Assembly (NCBI RefSeq): GCF_009604455.1
Contig: NZ_WEGL01000002.1
Coordinates: 186,001 to 250,000 of the forward strand
DNA length: 64,000 nucleotides
DNA from: Streptomyces sp. RB17
GTDB taxonomy: Bacteria > Actinomycetota > Actinomycetes > Streptomycetales > Streptomycetaceae
Direction: 5' to 3'
This document shows, piece by piece, positions 44,421-54,118 of the stretch (position 1 is the first letter of the stretch; each line of letters begins with the position of its first letter). Below the pieces are notes generated by a model that saw only the letters and a list, made by a program, of their open reading frames with translations, made no database searches and was not told where the DNA came from. The position numbers and the translations under genes are program-made.

Positions 44421-45167
44421 ATGCCCGCGCACGTCCTGATCCTCGGCGGCACCACGGAGGCCCGCCGCCTCGCCGCCGGCCTCGCCGCCCGGCCCGGCGT
44501 CCGGGTGACGACGTCCCTGGCCGGGCGGGTCACGCGGCCGGGAGCGGTGGCGGGCGAGGTACGGATCGGCGGCTTCGGCGGTGCGCAGGGCCTCGCCGAC
44601 TGGCTGCGCACGCACCACGTCGACGCCCTGGTCGACGCCACCCACCCCTTCGCCGAGGCGATCACGGCCAACGCGGCCCGCGCGGCGGCGGCCACGGAGA
44701 TTCCCTGGGTCGTCCTGCGCCGCCCCGGCTGGCGGCCTGGCCCCGGCGACCGCTGGTACGACGTCCCGTCCCTGGCCGGTGCCGCCGAGGCGCTGCCCGG
44801 CCTCGGCCGCCGGGTCTTCCTCAGCACCGGGCGCCTGGGACTCGCCGCCTTCGCCCACCTGACGGAACTGCACTTCGTCGTACGATCGGTCGACCCGCCC
44901 GAGCCGCCCCTGCCGCCGGACACCGAACTGGTGCTCGCGCGCGGCCCGTTCACCGTCGCCGACGAGACGGAGCTGCTGCGCACCCATCGCGTCGAGGTGC
45001 TGGTGACCAAGGACAGCGGCGGCGAGGCCACGGCCGCGAAGCTGACGGCGGCGCGGGAACTCGCCCTGCCCGTCGTCGTCGTACGGCGTCCTCCGCTCCC
45101 GCGGGGCGTGGCGGTGGTGTCCGACGTGGCGGGCGTACGGGAGTGGCTCGGTCTCAGCCCTCTGTGA
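44421..45167 (+). CDS. cobK: Precorrin-6A reductase
   Basis: 248 residues. NADPH-dependent reduction of precorrin-6A in aerobic cobalamin synthesis. CobK signatures: VLILGGTTEARRLAAGLAAR at the N-terminus, DALVDATHPFAEAITANAAR, RVFLSTGRLGLAAFAHL, and the C-terminal VEVLVTKDSGGEATAAKLTA. It overlaps the convergent zinc-ribbon gene by 14 bp. cobF lies 0.5 kb further on the other strand, so two corrin-ring enzymes are clustered but divergently organised. No cobalamin riboswitch is visible. Confidence 0.94.
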   Translation: MPAHVLILGGTTEARRLAAGLAARPGVRVTTSLAGRVTRPGAVAGEVRIGGFGGAQGLADWLRTHHVDALVDATHPFAEAITANAARAAAATEIPWVVLRRPGWRPGPGDRWYDVPSLAGAAEALPGLGRRVFLSTGRLGLAAFAHLTELHFVVRSVDPPEPPLPPDTELVLARGPFTVADETELLRTHRVEVLVTKDSGGEATAAKLTAARELALPVVVVRRPPLPRGVAVVSDVAGVREWLGLSPL

Positions 45168-45648
45168 GGACCGACTCCCTCAGCCGGTCGACCGTACGCA
45201 GCACCTCGTCCCGGTTCTTGGCGGACTTGATCCAGGCCGGCAGGCGGGCGACCAGGGTCATCTTCTGCCCGGTGTCGTACCAGGGGGCGCGCTCGCGCAG
45301 ACCGGCTGCCGCACAGCGGCGGATCAGGTCGAGGTGCCGCAGGTCGTAGGCCCACAGCCGGCCGTGCCGGGTCTCCCGCTGGAGCCACAGTCGGGCGCGG
45401 AGGTACGGATCCTCGGCCGGTCCCCGCTGCCGCGCCCCCAGGCCGATGCCCCGGCCCGCCCATGTCCGGGCCAGACCGCAGGACCGGCAGACCAGCCGCC
45501 GGGGCGCGAACAGCGGCCGTACGTCGGGGTGCGGCTGCCGCAGGACGCGGGCGATGCGGTCGCAGCGCGGGCAGTGGACCAGGATCGAGTCGAGGAAGTC
45601 GTACTCCGTACAGCGTGGATCGCCAAAACGGACGGGAGTGCCGGACAT
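45154..45648 (-). CDS. Zinc-ribbon-like protein of unknown function
   Basis: 164 residues. Two Cys pairs, HCPRCDR and VCRSCGLAR, 27 residues apart form a likely zinc ribbon. The C-terminal half is rich in Arg/Trp/Leu (LRARLWLQRETRHGRLWAYD). I recall close relatives only as uncharacterised actinobacterial proteins beside nucleotide or cobalamin genes. Convergent overlap of 14 bp with cobK; 50 bp upstream of its start is the end of cobF in the same direction. Confidence 0.75.
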   Translation of the reverse strand: MSGTPVRFGDPRCTEYDFLDSILVHCPRCDRIARVLRQPHPDVRPLFAPRRLVCRSCGLARTWAGRGIGLGARQRGPAEDPYLRARLWLQRETRHGRLWAYDLRHLDLIRRCAAAGLRERAPWYDTGQKMTLVARLPAWIKSAKNRDEVLRTVDRLRESVLTEG

Positions 45649-45698
45649 GGCCCGAGTATGACCGGCGCCCGGTCTCCGGCTCACCGGGTTTTCCGCCG

Positions 45699-46472
45699 CT
45701 ACTGATCGCCAGGGTTTCTGCGCAGCAGATAAGTGTCCATGATCCAGCCCTTGCGCTCGCGTGCCTCGGCCCGCACCCGCTCGATGCGCGGGCCGGCCTC
45801 GGCGATCGGGCCGGAGACCAGGAGCTCGTCCGGGGTGCCGATGTACGCGCCCCAGTAGATGTCGATGTCCTCCTCGGCGTACTTCCGGAAGGACTGGTGC
45901 GCGTCCAGCATCACGACCACGTCGTCCACCCCCTCGGGGAACCCCTCGGCAAGCCGCCGCCCGGTGGTGATCTGCACCGGCCGGGCCACCCGGTTCAGGC
46001 CGGTGCGGTGCCGGGCGACCAGGGCGGAGACGCTGCTGATGCCGGGTATGACGTCGTACTCGAACGCGACCGTGCCGCGCTCCAGCACCTCCTGGAGGAT
46101 CCCGAGCGTGCTGTCGTACAACGCCGGATCGCCCCACACCAGGAAGGCGCCGGTGCCGTCCTCGCCCAGCTCCTCGGCGATCAGCCGTTCGTAGATCCCG
46201 GCGCGGGCGCTGCGCCAGTCCTCCACCGCCGGCGAGTACGCCGGTCCGCCCGCCTTCCGGTCCCGCTCCGGGTCACGGACCGCCACCACCCGGTACGAGC
46301 CCTCGGGCAGATGCGCGTCCAGCATGTCCCGGCGGAGCTGGGTGAGATCGCTCTTCACCTCGCCCTTGTCGAGCAGGAAGAACACGTCCGTGCCCCGCAG
46401 CGCCTTGACCGCCTGCAGGGTCAGCTGGTCGGGGTCGCCCGCGCCGATACCGATGACATGAATCTTTCGCAC
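45699..46472 (-). CDS. cobF: Precorrin-6A synthase (deacetylating)
   Basis: 257 residues from GTG 46472. C1 methylation and deacetylation of precorrin-5 with SAM. Tetrapyrrole-methylase signatures: KIHVIGIGAGDPDQLTLQAV, FLVWGDPALYDSTLGILQEV, YDVIPGISSVSALVARH, and the CobF-type GWIMDTYLLRR ending. CobK, two genes away, is the next but one pathway enzyme. It is followed by the zinc-ribbon gene and preceded by the DUF309 gene in the same direction. Confidence 0.94.
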   Translation of the reverse strand: MRKIHVIGIGAGDPDQLTLQAVKALRGTDVFFLLDKGEVKSDLTQLRRDMLDAHLPEGSYRVVAVRDPERDRKAGGPAYSPAVEDWRSARAGIYERLIAEELGEDGTGAFLVWGDPALYDSTLGILQEVLERGTVAFEYDVIPGISSVSALVARHRTGLNRVARPVQITTGRRLAEGFPEGVDDVVVMLDAHQSFRKYAEEDIDIYWGAYIGTPDELLVSGPIAEAGPRIERVRAEARERKGWIMDTYLLRRNPGDQ

Positions 46473-46539
46473 GCCCCGAGTCTGCCGCATGCCACTGACA
46501 GTGCGTGCACCGCGTCCACACGCACGGCGACAGCAGCCC

Positions 46540-47043
46540 TCAGGAACGGAGCCGGGGCGCCTCGTCCCCCGCGTCCACGGGCTCCCCGCTCTCCACCCGC
46601 CCCGCCAGCTCCCGCGCCCACCGGCCGATCCCGGCGAGGTCGATCCCGTACGGCCGGTCCTCGCCCTGTCCGGCCTCCCAATCGGCGAGCGCTCCCGCGC
46701 CCCGCCGCAGCAGCCGGGCCCCGCCGACGGCGTTCCCGCGCGCCGCGTGCGTGAGGCCCACCGCCAGCTGGGCGAGCCCCCGCCACAGCGTGCGCTCCTC
46801 CTCGGGCCCCGACTTCCAGGCGTCCTCGAACACCTCGTGCGCATGGAACGGCTTCCCGGCGTCCAGCAGGGCCTGAGCCTCGGCGACCGTCTGCTGCGGC
46901 TGCCGTGCGACACCCTCCGGCTGCCGGGGGACGCCCTCCGTGCCGTAGGGCAGCGGCCGGCCGAGTCCGTCCCGGGGCCGCGCGTTGCGTGCCCGCCCCT
47001 CCGGGTCGCGGTCCCTGGCATCCGATGCGCCCGCGTTCGTCAT
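46540..47043 (-). CDS. DUF309 protein
   Basis: 167 residues from ATG 47043. The C-terminal two thirds carry the DUF309 helical core: ALLDAGKPFHAHEVFEDAWK (H-x-H-x-x-F-E), EERTLWRGLAQLAVGLTHAA, RGNAVGGARLLRRGAGALAD. The N-terminal 50 residues are basic and repetitive. DUF309 may be a metal-binding helical domain; function unknown. Upstream of cobF with a 67-bp gap. Confidence 0.82.
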   Translation of the reverse strand: MTNAGASDARDRDPEGRARNARPRDGLGRPLPYGTEGVPRQPEGVARQPQQTVAEAQALLDAGKPFHAHEVFEDAWKSGPEEERTLWRGLAQLAVGLTHAARGNAVGGARLLRRGAGALADWEAGQGEDRPYGIDLAGIGRWARELAGRVESGEPVDAGDEAPRLRS

Positions 47044-47147
47044 ACAGCCGATTGTCCCCGGCTCACCCGGGCCCTCTTCGGCCCACCCCCGAAGGTGGGG
47101 TAAAGTGCTGTTCGCGCGATCACGCGGGTCACCGCGAGTGAGCGCAA

Positions 47148-47202
<55 letters not shown>

Positions 47203-47224
<22 letters not shown>

Positions 47225-48136
47225 GCATTGTTGCCGGTCGCAGGCCGTCTCCTCAGGGATGAGGAGACGGCCTTTCGCGTCTGCTGGTCTCCGGCCTTCT
47301 TCCCGGCCTCCGCGTCGGGGAGCGTCGGGAGGCGGTCCACGACGGCGATCTTGGTCGCCATCGCGGCGAGCTGCCCGCAGGCCCGCGCGATCTCCTGCTG
47401 GGTCTGGTTCCGCTCGCTGACGACCGTCGCCAGCATCAGCGCGGTCAGCGCGGCGGATCCGTTGAAGGCCTGCAGGGTGATCATCGCGGTGAGCAGGTCC
47501 TGACCGGCGAACGGGCCCGATCTCTCGGTACCGGCGATGATCGCGCAGATCGACACGGCCGGCGCGCAGGGAGCGGCCCCGGCCAGCTGGAAGCGGAAGG
47601 CCGCCCAGATCAGCAGCGGGAACCCGAGGAACAGCAAGGGCGTGTGACCGGTCACGAGGAATCCGTAACCGGCCGTGGCCGGCAGAAGCAGCAGGGCCTC
47701 CGCCCACCGGGACGCCGGCGCGCCCCTCGGCCGGCGTGCCGAGCGGAGGACGAGCAGGACCGGTGTGACCACCAGGACGCCCATCGCGTCGCCGGTCCAG
47801 TTCCGTGCGGAAGCCCGTACCGCGCAGCAGCAGGCAGGAGCAGACGGGGGCGAGGGTGTTCCCCACGGCGATGGCGAGTACGGCCGGGAGGGACGGCCCC
47901 AGCGAGATGTTGACCAGGAACGCGCCGAGGGCGATGCCCGGCCAGAGCCGCGGGCCGCGCAGGAGCAGGGCCGCCACCGCGATACCGCTCGGCGGCCACA
48001 ACGGGGTGACCTGGCCGCGCACCAGCTGCTGGAGCAGTCCCAGCCTGGCCGATCCGTAGTACAGCGCGGCGACGGTACAGATCTCCAGGGCGGCCGCACC
48101 ACTGCGCCGCAGTCCTTGATGCCGCGCCACAGCCAT
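47203..48136 (-). pseudogene. MASE1-domain membrane sensor, internally deleted and frameshifted
   Basis: ATG 48136 with GGAGGT upstream. The N-terminal helices are normal MASE1 (AALYYGSARLGLLQQLV, VTPLWPPSGIAVAALLLRGP, LWPGIALGAFLVNISLG, LLLRGTGFRTELDR). At about 47805 the frame jumps from ELDR straight to WTGDAMGVLVVTP in another register. In the family these elements are separated by a transmembrane stretch of about 40 residues, so an out-of-frame deletion is likely. The shifted frame keeps later helices and LPLLIWAAFRFQLAGAA. It then runs antisense through the tRNA terminator and stops at 47203 inside tRNA-Pro; the native C-terminus seems lost. Confidence 0.7.
47242..47273 (+). terminator. 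Hairpin terminator after tRNA-Pro copy 2
   Basis: AGGCCGTCTCCTC-AGGGAT-GAGGAGACGGCCT, a 13-bp perfect stem followed by TT, 17 bp after CCA. Confidence 0.88.
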
Positions 48137-48290
48137 CGGGCGACCTCCGCTTCGGCATCGCCCCGAACCTGTCAACCAGACGGCGTCCGAAACCGTCGTC
48201 CGAACCCATCACCCGCCCGATCTCCTGGATCCTCCACGGCCGGCCGGCCGGCCGGGCGCGGGAGCGGCAACGAGAGTGGTGACCCGCTGA

Positions 48291-49732
48291 TCAGGCGGGC
48301 GGGGTGCGCAGGGCGAGGATGGCCATGTCGTCGTGACCATCGCTGGGGTGCTGATCGGCCAGGGCCCGAACGAAGTCCGGCAGGGGGAGGTCCGCATGGA
48401 CCGCGGCGGGGCCGGCGAGTGCGCTCAGGCTCTCGTCGAGGGGGTGGTCCTTGTGCTCGATCAGCCCGTCGGTGAAGAAGACGACGGTGGCCTCCGGGGG
48501 CAGGAGGCGGGTGTGGTCCGGGCGGGGCTGCTCGGTGTCCACACCGAGCGGCAGTCCGGGCTCGCCGAGCAGATGGACCACGTGGTGCTCGCGGGTGACC
48601 AGCAGCGGCGGGACGTGGCCCGCGGTGCTCCAGCGCAGCCGCCAGCCCGCTCTCTCCGGTTCGATGCGGGCCAGGGTGGTGGTCGTGACGCGTTGGTTCG
48701 TGACCGTCTCCAGGGCCCGGTCCAGCCGGTCGAGGACCACGCCGGGCGGACAGCTCTGGTCGAACACGAGCGCGCGCAGCATGTTGCGGGTGGTGGCCAT
48801 GGCGGCCGCGGCCTGCAGAGCATGGCCGGCCACGTCGCCGATGACGACCGCCACGACGTCGTCGGGCAGGGGTATGGCGTCGTACCAGTCCCCGCCGAGC
48901 TGACTGGGCTCGGCGGCGGGCCGGTAGATGGCGACGGCGGTGAACGGCCGCAGGTCCGGCGGTGTGGGCAGCAGCAGCCGCTGGAACTGCTCGGCTCCGA
49001 CGCGAATCCGTGCGAACAGGCGGACGTTGTCGATCGCGATGCCGGCGGCGCCGGCCAGGGCGACGACGACGGTCTCGTCGTGCGCGTCGAAGGGCTGTCC
49101 GTCGTCCCGCTCGGAGAGGTAGAGATCGCCGTAGATCTCGCCGCGCACGGTGATGGCCACGCCGAGCAGGGTGTGCAGGCGCGGGTGGCCGGCCGGGAAT
49201 CCGACGGAGGAGGGATGGCCCGGGATGTCGTCGATCCGCAGGGGGTCGGGGTAGCGGATCAGATGGCCGAGGACGCCCTGACCACGAGGCAGTCCCGCCT
49301 CGGCCAGAGCCTCGCGTTCCTGCGCGGACAGACCGTCCGCGACGAACTGCTCCAGGCGTTCTCCGGACTCGTCGAGCACGCCCAGGGCGCCGTAGCGGGC
49401 GCCGACCAGATCCATGGCGGTCGTCACGATCCGGTGCAGCACCGCGGGCAGCTCCACCTCCCGGCTGATGGCCACCACCGCGTCCAGCGGGCCCTGCAGC
49501 CGGTCCATGGAGGACAGCAGCGCGCACGCTGGTCGTCGATCCGGCCGAGCTCGGAGCGCGGACGCATGTGCAGGTCGGGGAGGTACTGCCGGCTCAGCGG
49601 TCTCCCCTGCCTCTGCCCCGCCATCACCGCCGCCCACAGCTCCGCGTCGAACGCTGCATCCCGGCCTCCTTCCACGACCCCGATCACCTCGGGGTCGACG
49701 GCCATGCTGCGTCGTCTCTGATGGTGGACCAC
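48291..49732 (-). pseudogene. GAF-SpoIIE (PP2C-type) phosphatase with a probable N-terminal frameshift
   Basis: The main frame gives GAF (LHRIVTTAMDLVGARYGALG, GVAITVRGEIYGDLYLSERD) followed by SpoIIE/RsbU phosphatase: LGGDWYDAIPLPDDVVAVVI, GDVAGHALQAAAAMATTRNM, VFFTDGLIEHKD, DGHDDMAILALR. Family members start earlier with a helical segment; here that segment (EVIGVVEGGRDAAFDAELWA to LGRIDDQRA) lies one register away. It joins at about 49512-49525, implying one lost base in a GCGCGC run. If translation begins at ATG 49508 an intact 405-residue enzyme would still be made. It dephosphorylates anti-anti-sigma factors in relatives. Confidence 0.75.
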
Positions 49733-49925
49733 GTCACCGATGTGTCATATATCCGGACAGGTGCACCGGATCGGAACACTGTCCCGGCCGGTGGAAGTGA
49801 TCACGCCCGGGGACCGGATCGCAGGGTGCCCAGGGGACCAGAGGACCAGGGCGATCACCGCGCCGGCGCGGAAGCAGCAGCCGCCCCGGCTGCCCCGGCC
49901 GGTCGACGACGGAGGCACGCTGCTG

Positions 49926-50180
49926 ATGGCCTGCTCGGTGCACCGGGCCACGGTCGGCTATCCGGCGAAGGCCCTGCACCGCGGCCCCGACGTCTTCGCC
50001 GAGGCCGCCGCACTCGACCGCGAACGCGTCCGGCGCCGGGGCCAACTGCACGCGGTCCAGGCCGCGCTCCACGGCCGCCGCCACGGACTCCGCAGGGCCC
50101 GCCAGGGGGCGCGGCTCGACCGGCTCATCGCCCGCGCCGACCACCTGGCGGAACCGCTCACGCAAGCGCGGTCCCGGTGA
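49926..50180 (+). CDS. Small basic hypothetical protein
   Basis: 84 residues (MACSVHRATVGYPAKALHRG... to LAEPLTQARSR). Nearly every codon ends in G or C in this frame, and the reverse frames show no such bias, so it is likely real. The ATG at 49926 has GGAGG about 10 bases upstream. It is rich in Arg/His/Ala with a helical heptad-like Leu pattern; no family recognised. The open frame extends upstream to 49740, but codon bias is lost there. Confidence 0.5.
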   Translation: MACSVHRATVGYPAKALHRGPDVFAEAAALDRERVRRRGQLHAVQAALHGRRHGLRRARQGARLDRLIARADHLAEPLTQARSR

Positions 50181-50191
50181 AGGTCACCGCG

Positions 50192-52204
50192 TCACCGCGG
50201 TTCCCGCACGACCGCCACCTCGCCCGGTGCGACCGTGACCGTGCCCGCCGTCTCCTTGCCGGTCAGAAGCTCCGACGAGCCCGGTGCCACGGGGAGTTCG
50301 GCGCCCCGGCCGGCGTGGTCGATGACGAACAGGTAGTCCGCCTCGGGGCCGCGCCGGCGGACCACCTCCACGCCGGGCGGGGCTGTACGCACCGGCTCCA
50401 CGCCCGCCTCGCCCCGGACGCGGTCCAGCAGCGCGGCCAGGGTGGCAGGGTCCGGCAGCGTGGCCAGGTACCAGGCGGTGCCCGTGCCGTGCGGGCGGCG
50501 GGTCACCGCGGGGACGCCGGACAGGGGGCCGTCCGCGTACGATGCCACCGCCTCGGCGCCCTCCAGGCGCAGCCGCTCCGACCACAGCGTGCCCGTCGCG
50601 CCGTCCGGCACGGCACCGGAGAGAACAACCTGCTCCCCGGGCAGCAACGGGAACGGTTCGTCCGAGCGGACGCCGAGCACCTCGCGGAACGCACCCGGGT
50701 AACCGCCGAGCCGTACATGGCAGTTCTCGTCCACGGCCCCGCTGTGGAAGCCCACGGCGAGGGTGCCGCCGCGCTCGGCGAACGCCGACAGGTTCGCCGC
50801 CCCGGCGTCGTCGACCAGGTACAGGTTCGGGGCCAGGACCAGGCGGTAGGCGGAGAGGTCGGCCTGCGGCCGGACGAATTCCACGGGCACGCCCGACCGC
50901 CACAGCGGCTCGTACCAGGCCCGGACCAGGTCCGCGTAGCGCAGCTCGCCGCTGGGCTGCGAGGGCAGCTCCAGGGCCCAGCGGGCGTCCCAGTCCCACA
51001 CGATCGCCACCTCGGCCGGACTCGTGCTGCCCCGGACCTCCGCCAGCGCCCGCAGATCCGCGCCCAGTCGCACCACGTCCTGCCAGATCCGGCTGTCGGT
51101 GCCCGCGTGCGGCACCATCGCCGAGTGCCACTGCTCCGCACCCGCCTTCGACTGCCGCCACTGGAAGTACGCGATGCCGTCCGCGCCGCGCGCCACGTGC
51201 GCGAGCGCGTTGCGGCGCAACTCGCCCGGCCGCTTCGCCCGGTTGACGGGCTGCCAGTTCACCGCGCCGGTGGAGTGTTCCATCAGCAGCCACGGACCGC
51301 CCGCGAGGGAACGGGTCAGGTCGCCGCTGAGCGCGATGTCGATCTCCGACGCCGGGTCGGTGGACATCAGGTAGTGGTCATTGGAGACGATGTCCAGCTC
51401 CGGTGCCCAGCGCCAGTAGTCCAGCGCGTCGAAGTTGAACATCACCATGAAGTTGGTGGTCGCCGGGATCGAGGGGGCGGCGGTCCGCAGCACGTCCCGT
51501 TCCGCCGTGCACAGTGACAACAGCTCCTCGGAGCAGAACCGGCGCCAGTCCAGCTGGTGGGTGGGATTGGATACGGCGCCGGTGGCGCGCGGCGGCAGGA
51601 TCTCCTCCCAGTCGGAGTACCACTGGCTCCAGAACCGCGTGCCCCAGGCGTGGTTGAGGGCCGCCAGGTCGTCGCCGTACCGGGCCCTCAGCCAGCGGCG
51701 GAAGGCGGCCGCGCTGGTGTCGCAGTAACAGGCCGCGTTGTGGCAGCCGTACTCGTTGTGCACGTGCCACATGCGCACGGCCGGGTGGTCCGCGTACCGC
51801 TCGGCGAGCGCGCCCGCGATGCGCAGCGCGGCCTCGCGGTAGGCGGGGGAGGAGGGACAGAAGGTCTGCCGGCTGCCGTAGGAGAGGGTGCGGCCGTCGC
51901 GGTCGACCGGCAGCGCCTCCGGGTGCGCGCGGAAGAACCACGCCGGAGGCGCCGCCGTGGGCGTGGCCAGGTCGGCGGCGATGCCGTTCTCGTGCAGCAG
52001 GCCGAGGACCTTGTCCAGGTGCGAGAAGTCGTACTCGCCCTCGGACGGCTCCAGCAGCGCCCAGGAGAAGATGCCGAGGCTGACCAGGTTCACCCCGGCC
52101 TCGCGCATCAGGCGCATGTCCTCGGCCCACACCTCCTCGGGCCACTGCTCGGGGTTGTAGTCGCCGCCGTAGGCGAGGCCGGGGACGGACAGGGTGCGCT
52201 TCAC
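50192..52204 (-). CDS. Beta-galactosidase, glycoside hydrolase family 42
   Basis: 670 residues from GTG 52204 (a GTG at 52228 is also in frame). N-terminal YGGDYNPEQWPEEVWAEDMR; acid/base Glu in MWHVHNEYGCHNAACYCD; nucleophile Glu in LLMEHSTGAVNWQP; Cys residues of the GH42 metal site in HNAACYC. The trimerisation and beta-sandwich domains follow. No signal peptide: it cleaves imported beta-galactosides in the cytosol. It lies last in the ABC importer operon, 35 bp after the second permease. Confidence 0.95.
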   Translation of the reverse strand: MKRTLSVPGLAYGGDYNPEQWPEEVWAEDMRLMREAGVNLVSLGIFSWALLEPSEGEYDFSHLDKVLGLLHENGIAADLATPTAAPPAWFFRAHPEALPVDRDGRTLSYGSRQTFCPSSPAYREAALRIAGALAERYADHPAVRMWHVHNEYGCHNAACYCDTSAAAFRRWLRARYGDDLAALNHAWGTRFWSQWYSDWEEILPPRATGAVSNPTHQLDWRRFCSEELLSLCTAERDVLRTAAPSIPATTNFMVMFNFDALDYWRWAPELDIVSNDHYLMSTDPASEIDIALSGDLTRSLAGGPWLLMEHSTGAVNWQPVNRAKRPGELRRNALAHVARGADGIAYFQWRQSKAGAEQWHSAMVPHAGTDSRIWQDVVRLGADLRALAEVRGSTSPAEVAIVWDWDARWALELPSQPSGELRYADLVRAWYEPLWRSGVPVEFVRPQADLSAYRLVLAPNLYLVDDAGAANLSAFAERGGTLAVGFHSGAVDENCHVRLGGYPGAFREVLGVRSDEPFPLLPGEQVVLSGAVPDGATGTLWSERLRLEGAEAVASYADGPLSGVPAVTRRPHGTGTAWYLATLPDPATLAALLDRVRGEAGVEPVRTAPPGVEVVRRRGPEADYLFVIDHAGRGAELPVAPGSSELLTGKETAGTVTVAPGEVAVVREPR

Positions 52205-52239
52205 TGCGTTCTCTTCGTTCTCTTTCACGTGCGGGCGTC

Positions 52240-53133
52240 TCAGCCCTTGTTGGAGCCCAGGGTCAGCCCGCTGACGAACTGACGCTGGAGCGCGAAGTAG
52301 ACGACCAGGGTCGGGATCGCGGTCAGCAGGGAGCCCGCGGCGACCAGGTTGGGGTCGGTGAAGTACTGGCCGGAGAGGTTGTTCAGGGCCGAGGTGATCG
52401 GCATGTTCTGGCCGGTCGAGATCAGCACCAGCGCCCAGAAGAAGTCGTTGTAGATCCAGATCGACAGCAGGGTCGCCAGGGCCGCCATCGCCGGCTTGCA
52501 CAACGGCAGGGTGATCTGCCAGTACAGCCGCCACACCGAGGCGCCGTCGACCAGCGCGGCCTCCGTCAGCTCGTGCGGCAGCGAGCGCATGTAGTTGCTC
52601 AGCACGAACGCGCAGAACCCGGACTGGAAGGCCACATGGATGAGGACCAGGCCGAGCGCGGAGTCGTACAGCTTGCCGCTCTGCGTGATGCCCGGCAGGT
52701 TCGTCAGCAGGTACAGCCGGTACAGCGGGGTGATGATGACCTGCTGCGGCAGCAGGTTGCCGGCAGTGAACACCAGCAGCAGGGACAGATTGAGCCGGAA
52801 GTCGAACCGGGCGACGTAGAACGCCACGCAGGACGACAGGAACAGCGTCAGCAGCACGGCCGGGATCGCGATGACCAGGGTGTTGCCGAAGTAGTGCAGC
52901 ATGTCCGACTGCTTGAAGGCGTTCGTGAAGTTCTCGAACGTCAGCTTGCTCGGCCAGGAGACGTATCCCTTGGCGCTGGTCTCGCTGTACGGCCGCATGG
53001 CCGAGAAGATCGCCCACAGCAGCGGCGCCAGCCAGGCCAGCGCCGTGCCGGCGAGGAAGACGTGCAACAGGACACGGGCCGGTCGGACCGGGGCGCGCCG
53101 CTTCGGCGGCGCCGCGACGGTGGTGCTGGTCAT
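52240..53133 (-). CDS. ABC sugar transporter permease, MalG type
   Basis: 297 residues. Six transmembrane helices; the EAA loop reads ELTEAALVDGASVWRLYWQI-TLPLCKP, as in carbohydrate CUT1 permeases. The start overlaps the preceding permease stop (ATGA). It forms the channel with the MalF-type subunit; the ATPase is not encoded here, so a shared ATPase such as MsiK is likely used. Confidence 0.93.
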   Translation of the reverse strand: MTSTTVAAPPKRRAPVRPARVLLHVFLAGTALAWLAPLLWAIFSAMRPYSETSAKGYVSWPSKLTFENFTNAFKQSDMLHYFGNTLVIAIPAVLLTLFLSSCVAFYVARFDFRLNLSLLLVFTAGNLLPQQVIITPLYRLYLLTNLPGITQSGKLYDSALGLVLIHVAFQSGFCAFVLSNYMRSLPHELTEAALVDGASVWRLYWQITLPLCKPAMAALATLLSIWIYNDFFWALVLISTGQNMPITSALNNLSGQYFTDPNLVAAGSLLTAIPTLVVYFALQRQFVSGLTLGSNKG

Positions 53134-54110
53134 GCGCGCCGCTCCTTCCGGAAGGTGGCGATGAGATACGGGATGATCACCGCGAGGGAGATCACCAGCA
53201 GGACGACGGCGATGGCGGAGCCGTACCCGATGCGGCTGGACTCGCCGATGATGTTGTTGGTGACCAGGATCGACAGCAACTCGGTGCCCTGGGCACCCTT
53301 GTTGAAGACGAAGACCAGGTCGAAGGCGCGCAGCGCCTCGATGATGGTGACCACCAGCACGACCGTGTTGGTCGGGCGCAGGGTCGGGAAGATGACGCTC
53401 TTGAACGTCTGCCACTCGTTGGCGCCGTCCAGCGCGGAGGCCTCCCTGAGCGACGGGTCGACGCTCTTCAGACCGGCCAGGTACAGGATCATCATGTAGC
53501 CGGTGTGCCGCCAGGACGCGGCGATGAGGACCGCCCACAGGTTGAGGTGCGGATCGCCGATCCAGTCGATGTAGTGACCCGGCTTGTTGGCCCCGATGAT
53601 GCTGTTGATCAGGCCGGTGTCCGGGTTGTAGACCAGCTGCCAGACGAACCCGATGCAGGCCATCGAGATGACGACCGGCAGGAAGAACGCGGTCTGGTAG
53701 ACCCGGCTGAACCGGATCCGCTTGTCCAGCTGCACGGCCAGGAACAGGCCGAACGGCGTCGGGATCAGGATCAGTACGACGAACCAGATGATGTTGTGCT
53801 GGACGGCGGGCCAGAACTGCGGGTTGTCGTTGAAGAGTTGCCTGAAGTTGTCCAGGCCCACCCACTTGATCGAGTCGAACCCAATGCCGTCCCAGGTGGT
53901 GAAGGCGAGGAAGATCGAGGCGATGGCGGTGACCCACACCAGGAGCACGTGCAGGATCGTCGGCACGCCCGCCATCAGGGCGAGCGTGATGCGGTCACGG
54001 CGGGTCAGCAGGCGCCGGTGGCCGTGTGTGGCCCGCGTGCGCGCGGGCGAGGCGCCCGGAGGCGGCACGGCGGCCGCCTCCGGGGTCTGCGTGGTCGTAT
54101 CGGTCGTCAT
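53130..54110 (-). CDS. ABC sugar transporter permease, MalF type
   Basis: 326 residues. A cytosolic N-terminal extension (Thr/Pro/Arg-rich, about 35 residues) precedes LALMAGVPTILHVLLVWVTA. The EAA loop is VDPSLREASALDGANEWQTF-KSVIFPTLRP. A large periplasmic loop follows helix 1. It starts 8 bp after the solute-binding protein gene and is CUT1 class. Confidence 0.93.
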   Translation of the reverse strand: MTTDTTTQTPEAAAVPPPGASPARTRATHGHRRLLTRRDRITLALMAGVPTILHVLLVWVTAIASIFLAFTTWDGIGFDSIKWVGLDNFRQLFNDNPQFWPAVQHNIIWFVVLILIPTPFGLFLAVQLDKRIRFSRVYQTAFFLPVVISMACIGFVWQLVYNPDTGLINSIIGANKPGHYIDWIGDPHLNLWAVLIAASWRHTGYMMILYLAGLKSVDPSLREASALDGANEWQTFKSVIFPTLRPTNTVVLVVTIIEALRAFDLVFVFNKGAQGTELLSILVTNNIIGESSRIGYGSAIAVVLLVISLAVIIPYLIATFRKERRA

Positions 54111-54118
54111 CGGGTCGC

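Noticed and set aside
48236..48256. GGCC-rich palindromic run as an operator
   Set aside because: It is a simple alternating GGCC repeat between two genes; symmetry of such low-complexity sequence is not informative.
49734..50165. Minus-strand 143-codon frame opposite the small basic protein
   Set aside because: Third-position GC bias supports the plus strand, and no Shine-Dalgarno or motif supports this frame.
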